A stretch of 39,975 bases of DNA from a virus, in the IMG/VR virus record IMGVR_UViG_3300036768_000070, positions 1 to 39,975 of that record; one strand, given 5' to 3'. Numbering within the stretch: the first letter of the stretch is position 1; each line of letters opens with the position of its first letter. The position numbers were made by a program, and so were the translations under genes. A model generated the notes under the pieces. It did not search any database, was not told the DNA's origin, and saw only the letters and a list, made by a program, of their open reading frames with translations. Shown here in pieces: positions 14,301 to 22,276 of this stretch.

Positions 14301-17300
14301 TATGGAGCATCCCACACATGGGATTCTGCTTTCCCCTTGAGTTCATTTTCCCCTCTGTCTTCTTGTTTGATTGATGCTAACGCTCCTTCTCCGTATTCTG
14401 CCCAATGAGTTGAACGAATTACTTGAAGCGGCATGATCCGAGCATGTGCGCCGGCGAAGAACTCGTTGAGGTTCACAGTGTCTCCGGGGATAGAGTCAAG
14501 GGTATCTTTGATGATCTCCTTGTCCATCGCCGTAACTCCCTCGCGGTTGAGGTACTCCTCGATAGTCTTTTTCGATACGGTGTCTTTTTTGATTTGACTC
14601 TTGATGAACTCAAGTGTCTTGGTCGTAGTCTTGTACTTCTCTTTTATCGCTTGGAAGTAGAGTCCCTGCCAGAAGTCACGCTTGTTATTGAGGTTTCGGC
14701 GAACCTTTACGATGTCGTCGTAGAGCCGCTCCGCGCTTGATGGGGAGAGCCGAAGAAGGAATTGCCGCGCCTTTTCAAACAGTCTCCGGAAAAACGGCAT
14801 CTTGGAAATCTGCTCTTGCTTTTGAAGGTACTTGAGAAAGTTGTCGGCGAGATACTCCTCTGCAAGCATCCCTTTGAGTTGCTCCGCCTTGAGCCGGCCA
14901 CGATATGTATAGTTGAGTTCGCGAAGTTGCTTTTGGATGTTCTGAATACCGTCCTTCTCCTTCGACTTCTCCCGAAGAAGCGACTGCCACGCCCGATCTC
15001 GATAGCGTTTTCGGGACTTCTCATCCACAAAAGTCATGAGGAATCGGTGAACTGCCTCGTGTGATATTGTCTCAAGTGCAATTCCTTCTCCGGTGGCAAC
15101 CTTAGTCGTCTGCGCTAATGTAATTCCCGCAACCGGATCTCCCATATAGTCGTACAATCTTTCGACGAACTCAATCTCGAGTTCTTTTTCCGGGAAGTAT
15201 CGTTTCCAAATAGCGATTGCCTCATCCTTAGAAATGATGGTCGGGTTGTCCTTGAGAACACCGAAAGAAACTGCGCGCTTCTCGACACTGGAAAGCCTGC
15301 TGAAATAGGCGATCGGGTCTTGCGGTCCGGTTTCTTCTTGAATCCTGATGGGGTTCGAGGTATCCGCCACGACCGCCGTGATGTTATCTCCAAGCGCGTC
15401 GTATACCGCCTGTCGCTCTTTGCTCGTGTCGATACCTGTCATTGCGTCAATCTGCCCGAGAATCACATCGAGCGCGGCGCGCTGTTTCGTCGCGTTCTGT
15501 GCCGTAGGAATTGAGACTCCGGTTTCTAACGGCATCATTTTCAAGAACAGTTTTTTGACTCCGCCGCTTTTTTTCATGTCCTCCGGAATCCACTTCGGAT
15601 ACGAGGAATAGCGAACATACTTTCCGTCATCGGTCTGTTTGATGCCCACTTCCGCAATCTCGAGTTCGGTCGAGATATAGGAAAGTGCCTGTCCGTACAC
15701 AGGAGACTCCAAGTAGAGGTTGGTGATTTTCTTGCTAATCTCTTGTACCTTCTGTTTTTGTTCTTTTTTGACAGGTTGTCTTTTCTCTTGCGTTGTACCT
15801 TCCTTTTGTTGTATAATCTTCTTGTCCCCGTAGCCCAATGGATAGAGCGTTCCGCTTCTAACGGAAAGGTTAGAGGTTCGATTCCTCTCGGGGATACCAT
15901 AAGAACGAAGGATCGAGATATACTTCTCGGCCTTTTCTTTTGAGATTTTGTGCCATGCGATAATCTCCTCCTGACCGGCCTTGTTCTGCCGTGTGTACAC
16001 CGCTCGGAGTTCTCCGTTCGGCATCTTTGATACCCACACGATGTTATCGTAGCGGTAATTCGTTTCGTCGTCCGATGCGCGGAACGCCTCGGTCGCGCGC
16101 TTGAGTGTCTCCGGAAGTTCTGATTCCTCAAAGCGGTCGTACTTCTTTTCCTCAAGTTTGCGGTACTGGTGACTCCTCCCAAACGCGCCTAGCACAAAGT
16201 CAGTGTTCTTGCCATTGAGCACCGTCTTCTGTTCGGTAGACTGGTCGAAGATCTCCGCAATGCGCTTTGAACCGGGAGCGTACGCCTTCCCAATGTCCTT
16301 GGGGCGTGTCTGCTTTGCGGTCGGCTTCTTTTTCTCCGGTTGACCGAGTTTTTCTACAAGGACACCTCCTTCTGAATCGACGGCGAGGACACGGAAGTTT
16401 CCTTTCACCTCTTGGACTTCATCGCCGTATCGCTCCGCCTGTTTCCTTGTCCGAGTGAGCCAAAGCGTGTTCTCGGACTTTACCTTTTCGAGATCGATCC
16501 CCGGGACAGGAACGACATCGGTGTTTCCGAGTTCGACCTGTTCATATCTAACAATATCTTGTGCGGTTTTCCCGACGGGTGGGTTGCTTTCCGGACCGCC
16601 TCGGAAGCCGGATGTGATATTTTCTGGTGAGATCACCGGTGTTTGCCCATCGGTTACAGTGTTCGTATTCACTCCACCATTGAGTTCGTTGGCAAGGCGA
16701 CGGGATTCTTCTTCGATGCGAAGTTGCATCTCCTCTGCGCTTGTTGGAGCAGGGGCATTGACATCGACGAGTTCCTTTTTTGTTTTGGTTTCTCCCTTTT
16801 GCTTTTCCGGAAGTTTCCCTGTAAATCCTGTTCCGACGAGTTTTGAAAACGCTCCGGTACTAGCGCCCATAAGTCCTCCAAGGATTCCTGATTCTGGAAC
16901 ACCCTCGAACGGTGGACGGCCAGTATTCAAGTTAGAGATAACCTGTTGGATAGATTCCTGCGTTCCCTCCGCAAGAACTCCTTTGATAACGGAGCGAAGA
17001 TAGGTCTCTGTATCATTGTCAAAATATCCCGCAAACTTGTTGAGGATTGCGTTCGTAATGACGTTTAAGATAAACGTGCGGTTTGCTTTGATGTCCGCCT
17101 CTTTTTCTGGAACTCCATTTGCCAAAAGTTGATCGTATACCGCTCCGGCTTCCGTCGCCGACTCAAGTGCTGTCATTGTGAAGTTTGCAAGAGCACCGGC
17201 CGCCGCTCCGGTTCCTCCGGATAACTGGACAAACTTTGCCGGAGCGTAGAACGAAGCCATCGATCCAAACATCCCGAGAATGTCATTCCACGAAATGTTG

Positions 17301-17806
17301 AGTCCGGTTCCTTCTACAAGGTTTCGCGTGAAACGTTCATCCGTTGGGCGATTGACTCTTGCGACGTCCTTGAAGAAGTTATTTATTGCCTCTCCCGCAC
17401 CACCGAGTTTCGAAACATCTGCACCAGCAGTTCGCAGTATTTTCTTTCCGAGCCATTCCATGCCTTCGATACTCATACCGGTTGTCTCAAACAATGACGA
17501 CGAGATTGCCCCGGCGACTTTTTTGAGGCCTTCCGAATAGATCTTGTAGTTTTCTGCGATTGTGTTTCCTTCGGACTTTGGCATTGTCACCTGCGGCACG
17601 GTAGGAACCGGAGTCGACGGACGGGACTTCTTCCACTCGGAAACGGGAATAAGCCCTGTCTGTGGGGCTACTGGAGTTTCTTGGACCGTAGGTTCCTCTT
17701 TTGGAGTGAGAAGGTTAGAAATCTTCCCTGTCCCAACCGAGGTCACCTCGGAAGGGGAGAGTGGTGGCGATCCTCTTTTCTTTTTCCATTCTGAAACAGT
17801 TTCCAT
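8297..17806 (-). CDS. Giant polyvalent-type virion protein, 3169 aa, with two zincin motifs
   Basis: Probably an internal virion protein ejected into the host with the genome. Residues 4-9 and 55-60 repeat VSEWKK. Residues about 250-330 (IKGVLAEGTQESIQQVISNL, then GILGGLMGASTGAF) are the hydrophobic segment typical of these proteins. A nuclease-like stretch (YDNIVWVSKMPNGELRAVY) precedes residues 636-661, which are the complement of a tRNA gene. H916-EAV-H920 and H2141-EIG-H2145 are two metallopeptidase HExxH sites, each followed by a Glu/Asp helix (AEEYLAD; KEIYADF). EVQGDPWQ at 1495 resembles the EIQSDWHQ motif of polyvalent proteins. The region near 2610 (VFITFNLGFQSFNLVRDFMR) resembles LPD38. 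The domain names are from memory of the polyvalent-protein literature and are tentative. Confidence 0.8.
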   Translation of the reverse strand: METVSEWKKKRGSPPLSPSEVTSVGTGKISNLLTPKEEPTVQETPVAPQTGLIPVSEWKKSRPSTPVPTVPQVTMPKSEGNTIAENYKIYSEGLKKVAGAISSSLFETTGMSIEGMEWLGKKILRTAGADVSKLGGAGEAINNFFKDVARVNRPTDERFTRNLVEGTGLNISWNDILGMFGSMASFYAPAKFVQLSGGTGAAAGALANFTMTALESATEAGAVYDQLLANGVPEKEADIKANRTFILNVITNAILNKFAGYFDNDTETYLRSVIKGVLAEGTQESIQQVISNLNTGRPPFEGVPESGILGGLMGASTGAFSKLVGTGFTGKLPEKQKGETKTKKELVDVNAPAPTSAEEMQLRIEEESRRLANELNGGVNTNTVTDGQTPVISPENITSGFRGGPESNPPVGKTAQDIVRYEQVELGNTDVVPVPGIDLEKVKSENTLWLTRTRKQAERYGDEVQEVKGNFRVLAVDSEGGVLVEKLGQPEKKKPTAKQTRPKDIGKAYAPGSKRIAEIFDQSTEQKTVLNGKNTDFVLGAFGRSHQYRKLEEKKYDRFEESELPETLKRATEAFRASDDETNYRYDNIVWVSKMPNGELRAVYTRQNKAGQEEIIAWHKISKEKAEKYISILRSYGIPERNRTSNLSVRSGTLYPLGYGDKKIIQQKEGTTQEKRQPVKKEQKQKVQEISKKITNLYLESPVYGQALSYISTELEIAEVGIKQTDDGKYVRYSSYPKWIPEDMKKSGGVKKLFLKMMPLETGVSIPTAQNATKQRAALDVILGQIDAMTGIDTSKERQAVYDALGDNITAVVADTSNPIRIQEETGPQDPIAYFSRLSSVEKRAVSFGVLKDNPTIISKDEAIAIWKRYFPEKELEIEFVERLYDYMGDPVAGITLAQTTKVATGEGIALETISHEAVHRFLMTFVDEKSRKRYRDRAWQSLLREKSKEKDGIQNIQKQLRELNYTYRGRLKAEQLKGMLAEEYLADNFLKYLQKQEQISKMPFFRRLFEKARQFLLRLSPSSAERLYDDIVKVRRNLNNKRDFWQGLYFQAIKEKYKTTTKTLEFIKSQIKKDTVSKKTIEEYLNREGVTAMDKEIIKDTLDSIPGDTVNLNEFFAGAHARIMPLQVIRSTHWAEYGEGALASIKQEDRGENELKGKAESHVWDAPYSYEYHPKNIHWPELYRNDMPTPKREDFSIEHAVGEHEGLAQNIWVVVRKTSAQYQESDIVGTFGTKESAEAWLEDFIKNGANVKGTGLFGHTRVIYIPPKSVAKEWMREQLEPYRIKAQEEKDIVDKAEKFLEELKRRSDDFADVVMRENMAQPTTKEDGGLYKWWYKSDNIAGFLAEVARSVGLDNVDVSALKDLSERIIPVNSGEFLLHGRRVHPDKMWWMDKEQLDKGMRPLDPRSFLDPALYFKEKPEDRQIKIQGSEGTVDMKTSVRGVIFDHLKRLSIHTLKYTNVIPNTTALDEYERQKEKIQKIIDGATEEAQYLVVEVQGDPWQTRYPYISPWAIQKQTVKDYELLFKMIGEGLPVPEWVADKKNLESKIIDAIQKYNNRLLEREDISGPKAKEIKQLFLMSLRVIGDKIYLTRKVEYPNGAASELLKDISEATTKKIRDKISQYLAEEKEKLEKIEKTVTKEERQFVAMGSKFHERVLKEEIRLAAQIAQETGKPVKFRVATPFTISMIEGHIPNSSQYFVKDGVLFSPDIKQSEPRQLLKRDDFAPEDYALIKEKIDDYLERYKELTLDEKQEELDNENAFVLINGAPYKINLVSDGEYEFELLKKSSLYITPYETDETTLSQGDIVRYLGRDYMVVSVEGDTIKIAMADRVVIGYTDHELSFMVDNIIEDIHSSEEGKYLEKIVGSNMAKKWLKGELTINGVKLDKPDKLELQVILNEIAKKNDETATFEDVKDEVYDKLYELNEMTLEDDLQQRYGGGVFFDPYSTRFYGVEDDANLQEFFTPNMYDASSKDAIADINVSSPSEDKTEKKNARGEYAFDPEVLKSGSDGDRYYVYQYYDKVVIPWFIKYRKDAKLHTDERGLQSWETEIKPEDAGPVVAFQRLPNDPTNEQTNPIEFPELVRLATDLMGDYPKVPKKLKSKLERGNFRGVGSGEISLSPDIFDPENQVDGFQFARTLAHEIGHLIDWLPDKTLNRGNLLGRLASLRDFRKEILPDSPGIKNKAIRDEMYALSKKWRPFDETAVSESFLKYRKSGKEIYADFISALFNAPAMVRNDAPQAYKLFFQKLDEKPMVRDAYFGLQLQLRNMPDILKARREGVQEMFAKADYNSIVKQQLYEDEAEKRRKSLWDRFKYDYIDVTEPIREKVKAQKEKGVELNADERPDLLLEEYNYISGLIKGTIEDKFQPIFKTLSENGLTEIDLGEMMFYERILFGDRGTVANPGGLQPDFVKELYGDIGQVKADDKARDFSESMRTKLGDQKFNLLRSLAAQYRAAIKEIMLQGHKEGLYSDELAELMQKNAYYVPFRGARYSGDRMSFAVKHQIGTLGPIENPAITGLVKVVEVIRAIERNKAKRATIKLLERTGDVLPAKTIWNGRYNEPVDPQDRFLQLITIMDGGKVSGYYVDKYIAQAFERSSAQQLGLATSALRAINSVWYRPVFITFNLGFQSFNLVRDFMRYWKNIPGMTLIRAVQNYVKAARVAKVRTFGSSGSEKDLASMRELIKLEKERILGITMNDALMGREEEDTQLEHILKTYHVLPKTAGRFGRFSNTAVFGGLDKVLTMIENLGNFIETLPKVAGVYALEGTMKPEEMRSYVRRKIGSPDFLAGGRNKPVMNEIFLFSNAILQGIRADMEVATDPTTRAGYWYKTAQVNIAPKILMMMALAGLLGEELKKLFDKVSEYDLTNYTVIPLGTDQNGKVVYIRIPSDETGRFLGGIFWKGMKFATADADAWKTLTQILSYTGGQLPSVSPVIEGAVNTMQFLAGQNPYDFFRGRTILSDEEMAAGGTVAGKKFAAFLFEQMGGGIFLKLYTNEPFPREKSPGEAVFELPVVGNVINRWIKISNIGQYQSDREVINKLRQEEARTTIKQRNIMFDYLKQAIGKSGAEVAEIERNMIEEAVGKIDSKEKKEQADSLRRRFRLLRIRGEASTEIDMIASMRTNDEKAVLLNRYRSRMGQAEFDSMVRFLMANKIISSDVLRKMYGLEAQ
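15788..15817 (+). promoter_or_regulatory. Promoter of the embedded tRNA
   Basis: TTGCGT at 15788-15793, an 18-base spacer and a perfect TATAAT at 15812-15817, ending 6 bases before the first tRNA base. Transcription would start at or very near the mature 5' end. The promoter lies within the giant gene on the opposite strand, where it forces a Lys/Gln-rich linker in the protein. Confidence 0.6.
15824..15899 (+). tRNA. tRNA-Arg (anticodon UCU), complete with CCA
   Basis: A 76-base cloverleaf. Acceptor stem GTCCCCG (15824-15830) pairs with CGGGGAT (15889-15895) with one G-T. D-arm 15833-15848 with one C-A mismatch at positions 12/23. Anticodon stem TTCCG/CGGAA with loop CTTCTAA and anticodon TCT at 15857-15859. 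T-arm AGAGG, TTCGATT, CCTCT. Discriminator A at 15896 and encoded CCA at 15897-15899. A20 and C35, the main arginyl-tRNA synthetase identity bases, are present. It decodes AGA (and AGG). It is antisense to the coding strand of the giant gene, at codons 636-661. Confidence 0.95.
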
Positions 17807-17812
17807 TGTGTG

Positions 17813-19225
17813 TTAATAAATCCCGTAATCCATCGGATCTCCTCCGACCGAGAGAATATAGTCCTTCTTTTCCTCTGGGGTGAGAGCCTTGAACTCTGGT
17901 GTCGCCATTTGCTTACGGATAAACTGCTTCACTTCTTCGCTTGTCGGTGTCCTTTCTGCACCTTTCTTCACCCAATCCGCGTATGTTCCCGGCTTGCCGG
18001 CAAGGACCCATTCCTTATACGACGACGGTGTATCGGACATACTCAAAGTTTTCTTGCCCTGCCCGACTTCGACGAGTTTCTTTGTCACAGGATCCCAATA
18101 GAATACGGAGTCGCCGACGGTGATGAGTTTGTCTCCTGCCTCTATCTGTTTGTTCTTCTCTGCTTGCTTCTGCTTTTCTTTTGCGAACGTCCCGAGTCCT
18201 TCCATTGCGCGTTTCGCAAGAATCTGCTGTACGCGCTTCTCCATTTTTGCGTTGAGGTAGTTGAGTTTCGCAGTGTTCACGGTCTGGTTTTGTGTGAAGT
18301 CCGCCGTTCGCCTCTGAATCACCCGATCGATCTCTGACATGCCCATCGTGTAGAGCGCGTTAAGTCGGTCGACCTCGTTTATCTTGTTGCCGATGCGCGC
18401 CTCAAGTTGCTCAAGAATCCGCTTGCCGCGACCGACACGAGACTTCTCCGATAGCCACGGGTTCTCGTTCACTTCGGCGAGTGCTTCGAGTGTCTTCTGC
18501 CTATCGGCATTGATCTCCTTCATGAGTGTATTGATCTGCATCTTGATGTCCGCGAGTCCAGTCGTGTCGTAGAGGCGTGTGTAGAGTTCCTCTGTCGTTT
18601 CTGATGGACGTTTGAACAATGCGTTCTCTGTATCTGTCACGCCGAGTTCCTTCGCGAGGAGGTCGGATTCCTCTTTCGAGAGCGTGTTGAGAGCCATATA
18701 CTCCGGCACGCTCATTCCTGCGCGGGCGGCATCTGCGGCTATCTGATTCTGTGGATTGAGTTCTTCCGGAGTCTTGGCACCGGAGAGATTCACCCCCATT
18801 GCGGCGGCTTGTGTTTGGCCTCCTGCCTTGATTGCGGAGTTCTGGCCTGTCGGAGTTTTCACCTGTGCTGTTTTCGATGCTACCGGAGCGGTTTGAGCGG
18901 TTGGGACAGATGTTTTGACAAGAGTCTTTGTCGGGAGAGGACCACCGGTAGCAGTCGTAGTCGCCGGAATGTTCGACATACCGACCATCGCCGTTCCTGC
19001 GGCTCCGGACTGCGCGATGCGGTCCCAAAGTGTCATGGTTCCGGGAGGTATGGTACCGGTAGGTACAGAACGACTCGTGGTCGTCGAAGTACCAAAAAGC
19101 CGAGAATACATATCTTGGAAATCCGGATCACCCAAGATAGGGACGTTCTGCGAGTTATACCCGTTATTCACGGTCGTCACCGGAGAACTCGTGCCAAGGT
19201 TTCTGAAAAAATCTAAAAAACTCAT
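17813..19225 (-). CDS. Putative internal virion / ejection protein, 470 aa
   Basis: Residues 1-130 are Thr/Pro/Ser/Ala-rich and low in complexity (TTTSRSVPTGTIPPGTM). Residues about 210-350 form long helices with coiled-coil character (ADIKMQINTLMKEINADRQK, ILEQLEARIGNKINEVDRL). The C-terminal part has the repeated short motif SYKEWVLAGKPGTYADW, often seen in phage virion proteins. It lies between the adaptor gene (ATGA overlap) and the giant gene, where P22- and T7-like phages encode ejection proteins. Function inferred from position and composition. Confidence 0.55.
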   Translation of the reverse strand: MSFLDFFRNLGTSSPVTTVNNGYNSQNVPILGDPDFQDMYSRLFGTSTTTSRSVPTGTIPPGTMTLWDRIAQSGAAGTAMVGMSNIPATTTATGGPLPTKTLVKTSVPTAQTAPVASKTAQVKTPTGQNSAIKAGGQTQAAAMGVNLSGAKTPEELNPQNQIAADAARAGMSVPEYMALNTLSKEESDLLAKELGVTDTENALFKRPSETTEELYTRLYDTTGLADIKMQINTLMKEINADRQKTLEALAEVNENPWLSEKSRVGRGKRILEQLEARIGNKINEVDRLNALYTMGMSEIDRVIQRRTADFTQNQTVNTAKLNYLNAKMEKRVQQILAKRAMEGLGTFAKEKQKQAEKNKQIEAGDKLITVGDSVFYWDPVTKKLVEVGQGKKTLSMSDTPSSYKEWVLAGKPGTYADWVKKGAERTPTSEEVKQFIRKQMATPEFKALTPEEKKDYILSVGGDPMDYGIY

Positions 19226-19950
19226 ATACTAAATGTTCCGTTATTCGTTCGCCTTCTCTTTCCGAAGAAATCCGGAACCTCAAACATTGGCGTATAAACG
19301 TTCTGCTCTCGCGATCGACCTGCGGAAAGCGTTTTGAACAACGATTCAAGAATACCAAGTCCTGTCGCTCGCTCTGCCTGTGCCTGCGTCGGGTTCTTCT
19401 TCTTATCGCTTCCGAGTGCTTCCGCATACGCGAGAAAGATGATCGCATCGTTTCCGGAGTTTCCCTGTGCATCGACATTTGGCGAGAACGGCATGAGGTC
19501 TGCATCGGCGGATAGTTCCTGAAAGTTTCTCTTGCCATACACGTCGATCGTCTGCCCGGACGATACCGCGTTCACATTGAAGAAAATGATATTGTTCCAC
19601 TCGCACCACACCTTCTCGGTAGAGTTCGGCTCATTTTCCTTGAACGCGAGATAGTCGGCGTGAGAAAGTTTTGTGTTCCACAATTTTCCGCCCACGACAA
19701 GGGTTTGAATGGACGAGGCGTTGAGATCCTGCGGGAACGCGACGTATCCGTTCGTAATATCTGTTTGCGTGAGCGTTCCGGTCTTCGCAAACTCGGCGAA
19801 GTCCCACGGCTTATAGTCCCACGCGATGCGCGCGCCGGTGTTCACGAACTCCTTGATGTCAGTGAGCGTAAACAGGCCATTGTATGCGATGTCGGCATAC
19901 GAGATGTCGAGTTTTCTGCATAGTGCCTGTTGTGCTTCTTGAAAGGTCAT
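19222..19950 (-). CDS. Head-to-tail adaptor protein (P22 gp4 / T7 gp11-like), 242 aa
   Basis: The N-terminus LDISYADIAYNGLFTLTDIK followed by EFVNTGARIAWDYKPWDFAE is the recognisable helical opening of podovirus adaptor proteins that dock on the portal. A beta-rich middle (YVAFPQDLNASSIQTLVVGG) and a C-terminal helical part (AQAERATGLGILESLFKTLS) follow, as in the family. Length fits. It is coupled to the downstream 470-residue gene by ATGA. Confidence 0.65.
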   Translation of the reverse strand: MTFQEAQQALCRKLDISYADIAYNGLFTLTDIKEFVNTGARIAWDYKPWDFAEFAKTGTLTQTDITNGYVAFPQDLNASSIQTLVVGGKLWNTKLSHADYLAFKENEPNSTEKVWCEWNNIIFFNVNAVSSGQTIDVYGKRNFQELSADADLMPFSPNVDAQGNSGNDAIIFLAYAEALGSDKKKNPTQAQAERATGLGILESLFKTLSAGRSREQNVYTPMFEVPDFFGKRRRTNNGTFSI

Positions 19951-19982
19951 AGGTCTATTTTACGTTGATAATACCACATTTT

Positions 19983-20261
19983 TTATGTCAATGCGACGTA
20001 TTTCCACGCACCAGTCCCGGTGTCGACGTCAATCGTATAGACATACAGGCGAAAGTTCCCTCCGGAGGAGTAAATAACGAACTGCTCGAGAAAGTTTTGT
20101 GGCTTGTACGTCGGGACGGAATTGACGACGGGGAGGATGCTCCGAAGGCGTTGGATAAGTGCGGCGTTTTCTTCGGCTTTTGGACGGAATTGTTCCCCAA
20201 GTTTCGGATTGGGAGCGTTCACAAACTCTATATTTTTCCAATCAATTTTTTCTGGGTTCAT
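19983..20261 (-). CDS. Small virion-associated protein, 92 aa
   Basis: A helical N-terminal half (EENAALIQRLRSILPVVNSV) leads to a beta half (FVIYSSGGNFRLYVYTIDVD, WKYVAL). Phage genomes often have such a helix-plus-beta protein next to the tail stopper. Its ATG overlaps the stop of the 671-residue stopper gene. No specific family recognised. Confidence 0.6.
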   Translation of the reverse strand: MNPEKIDWKNIEFVNAPNPKLGEQFRPKAEENAALIQRLRSILPVVNSVPTYKPQNFLEQFVIYSSGGNFRLYVYTIDVDTGTGAWKYVALT

Positions 20262-22273
20262 ACAATCTCTCCGCTATCGTCGTAAATAAAGAGGAACGGT
20301 CGAATCTCGAGCGGCACAGTCGCGTTCTCGACGACGAACTTGACCATAAACTTTTTTCCTCGCGGTTGGTTTTGAATGTTGAAGTAAATCTCTTTCGGGA
20401 TGTTGGAGATTCCGGAATAGGTTTTTCTTTCAATAATCTTGAACCGAGAAAGGGTGAACTGCTCTCCGTTCGCCGGAGGAGATCCGAGTGAGTCGAAGGT
20501 ATATGTAGCAGTGGATGTCCCGCTTCCCGTGATATTCGTGATCGTGCGGATCTTCCCGGAGTGAACGCCGGTTTTGAACTCAATCTCATGACCGACTTCT
20601 GCTGGCTTACTATATGTTTCATCAGTCTGTATGCTCGTCGCTGTTTGGCTACCGGGTAGGACTTCGTTGTTGATAAACAGATGATCGTCGACCGTCGCGA
20701 TCTTCGCGGTTATGGTGAATGATACCGTTCCTCCAGTGGGAATTCGCTTCCATTCGGAAATAGCAATCGGGAGCCGAATGGCAAGAGCGGTTTTCATCGT
20801 CTCTCCTTCGCCAATCGGGTTTGTGATGTATGAGTACGTTGCGGAATTATGGACATCTTCTACGGTACCAAGAATCGAGAGATCTGTTCCGGAGGAAACA
20901 AACATGCGCGGAAATTGCCCCAAAACACCCGCTTGCTTTGCCGGGTAGAGAAGCGCATTTACTGACCCGGTGCGAAGGTCTCCACTTGTGCCGTAGAACT
21001 CGACGAGTTTGGTCTTGAGGTTCATGCGGTAGAGGCCTGCATCGCGGATATTATACAAAGAGTTACTTCCCTTGAAGGACATCCATAAATCGTTGCCGAT
21101 TGTCAAGGTGTTCATCGGAGTTCCACCCTCAAGCCAGTTCACCTCCGAACCCAAGAAATCCTCGGCGAAAGGTTCGAGTTGATAGCCGTTCGTGTAGTAG
21201 ATGTTGCGTGTCGTAAGGACCATCCACCCAGAACCATAGCGGGCGAGGCCGATCACGTTGTCATCAATCTGCACCCATGGAGAGATTGCACGGTCGGAGA
21301 ACCCATCCCAAAGAACAAGGACTGACCTACCGGAGCGGTTAAATGCCATGAGAATCCCGGTCGCGTTTGCCTTGATGTCAAAGCACCAAAAACCTTCCGG
21401 CATCGTAAACGCAGGAGAAGAGTGCGTCGTGATCGAGTCCGAGTTTGCTGTATTGAGCGTGAGAATGTGATTCCCCTTTCCAATAAGGACAAGATCTTCG
21501 TAGAGTTCCATAGGGATGAAACTCGTTGGAGTGTACGGATAAGTGTATCCCGCCGATCCTGTGTCTTTCCAGTCATCATCCCATGCGCGATAGATGATAT
21601 ATGACTTCCCGGATCCTGTTGTTCCTTGATACGGCTCGGAAAGCGTGAGCGATGTGTTGCTTCCCACCGAGGAGACATAGTAGAACTTATTTTCTCCGAC
21701 GATGCGAAACGCCTTCGTATTAAATGTTCCATCATTGACCCACGCAGTCCCTGTCCCGGTCACGGATGTGCTTCCGTTCGTGACTGATACAGTCCCGTTC
21801 GTGTAGTTCTGCACACCATTCGGTCCATCAAACTTGCCGATGAATTGCGCCGAAGCATAGAGAAGCCGATTCTTCTGATCGACGATTGCGCCGTTCCCGG
21901 TGAAGTTTACATAATTGGTACGATCTTTATATGTCGCCGATTCTCCATTTGGTCCACCAAAGAACTTGTAAGCGTATTCAATTACCCCGTTTGAACGATA
22001 TTGGAAAAGCGTACTTTGCCCAGCATCCAAAACGAACACCATATCTTCGACGGTTTGATCTTCTCTCCTCCCGCGACCGATGAGGATATGCTGAACACTC
22101 GTGAGCGCGGGTGCTCCAGATGGCATCGTAAGTCCACCGGAAAGAATCCGACCGAACGTGAGTCCGTTGCGCGTCCGCGTTCCACCGCGAGAGTAGAAAT
22201 ACTCTCCGGGAACAGGATCGAGTCCGTTGCCGAATCCGAGGTATTGATTGATGAGTTCTGCTTTAATTGCCAT
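20258..22273 (-). CDS. Tail stopper / hub beta-propeller protein, 671 aa
   Basis: Many short beta blades with recurrent G-x-x-x-Y/W patterns (FIPMELYEDLVLIGKGNHIL, VIGLARYGSGWMVLTTRNIY, WMSFKGSNSLYNIRDAGLYR) suggest a propeller like P22 gp10 or T7 gp12, which closes the channel below the adaptor. Residues about 157-230 (NGTVSVTNGSTSVTGTGTAW onward) are an inserted beta domain also present in the major capsid protein. The start MAIKAELINQ follows the LamG-like gene's stop by three bases. Confidence 0.65.
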   Translation of the reverse strand: MAIKAELINQYLGFGNGLDPVPGEYFYSRGGTRTRNGLTFGRILSGGLTMPSGAPALTSVQHILIGRGRREDQTVEDMVFVLDAGQSTLFQYRSNGVIEYAYKFFGGPNGESATYKDRTNYVNFTGNGAIVDQKNRLLYASAQFIGKFDGPNGVQNYTNGTVSVTNGSTSVTGTGTAWVNDGTFNTKAFRIVGENKFYYVSSVGSNTSLTLSEPYQGTTGSGKSYIIYRAWDDDWKDTGSAGYTYPYTPTSFIPMELYEDLVLIGKGNHILTLNTANSDSITTHSSPAFTMPEGFWCFDIKANATGILMAFNRSGRSVLVLWDGFSDRAISPWVQIDDNVIGLARYGSGWMVLTTRNIYYTNGYQLEPFAEDFLGSEVNWLEGGTPMNTLTIGNDLWMSFKGSNSLYNIRDAGLYRMNLKTKLVEFYGTSGDLRTGSVNALLYPAKQAGVLGQFPRMFVSSGTDLSILGTVEDVHNSATYSYITNPIGEGETMKTALAIRLPIAISEWKRIPTGGTVSFTITAKIATVDDHLFINNEVLPGSQTATSIQTDETYSKPAEVGHEIEFKTGVHSGKIRTITNITGSGTSTATYTFDSLGSPPANGEQFTLSRFKIIERKTYSGISNIPKEIYFNIQNQPRGKKFMVKFVVENATVPLEIRPFLFIYDDSGEIV

Positions 22274-22276
22274 AGG

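Noticed and set aside
15743-15943. A 66-codon plus-strand frame at the tRNA locus
   Set aside because: It translates the tRNA itself (VAQWIERSASNGKVRGSIPL is the usual false translation of a tRNA-Arg).
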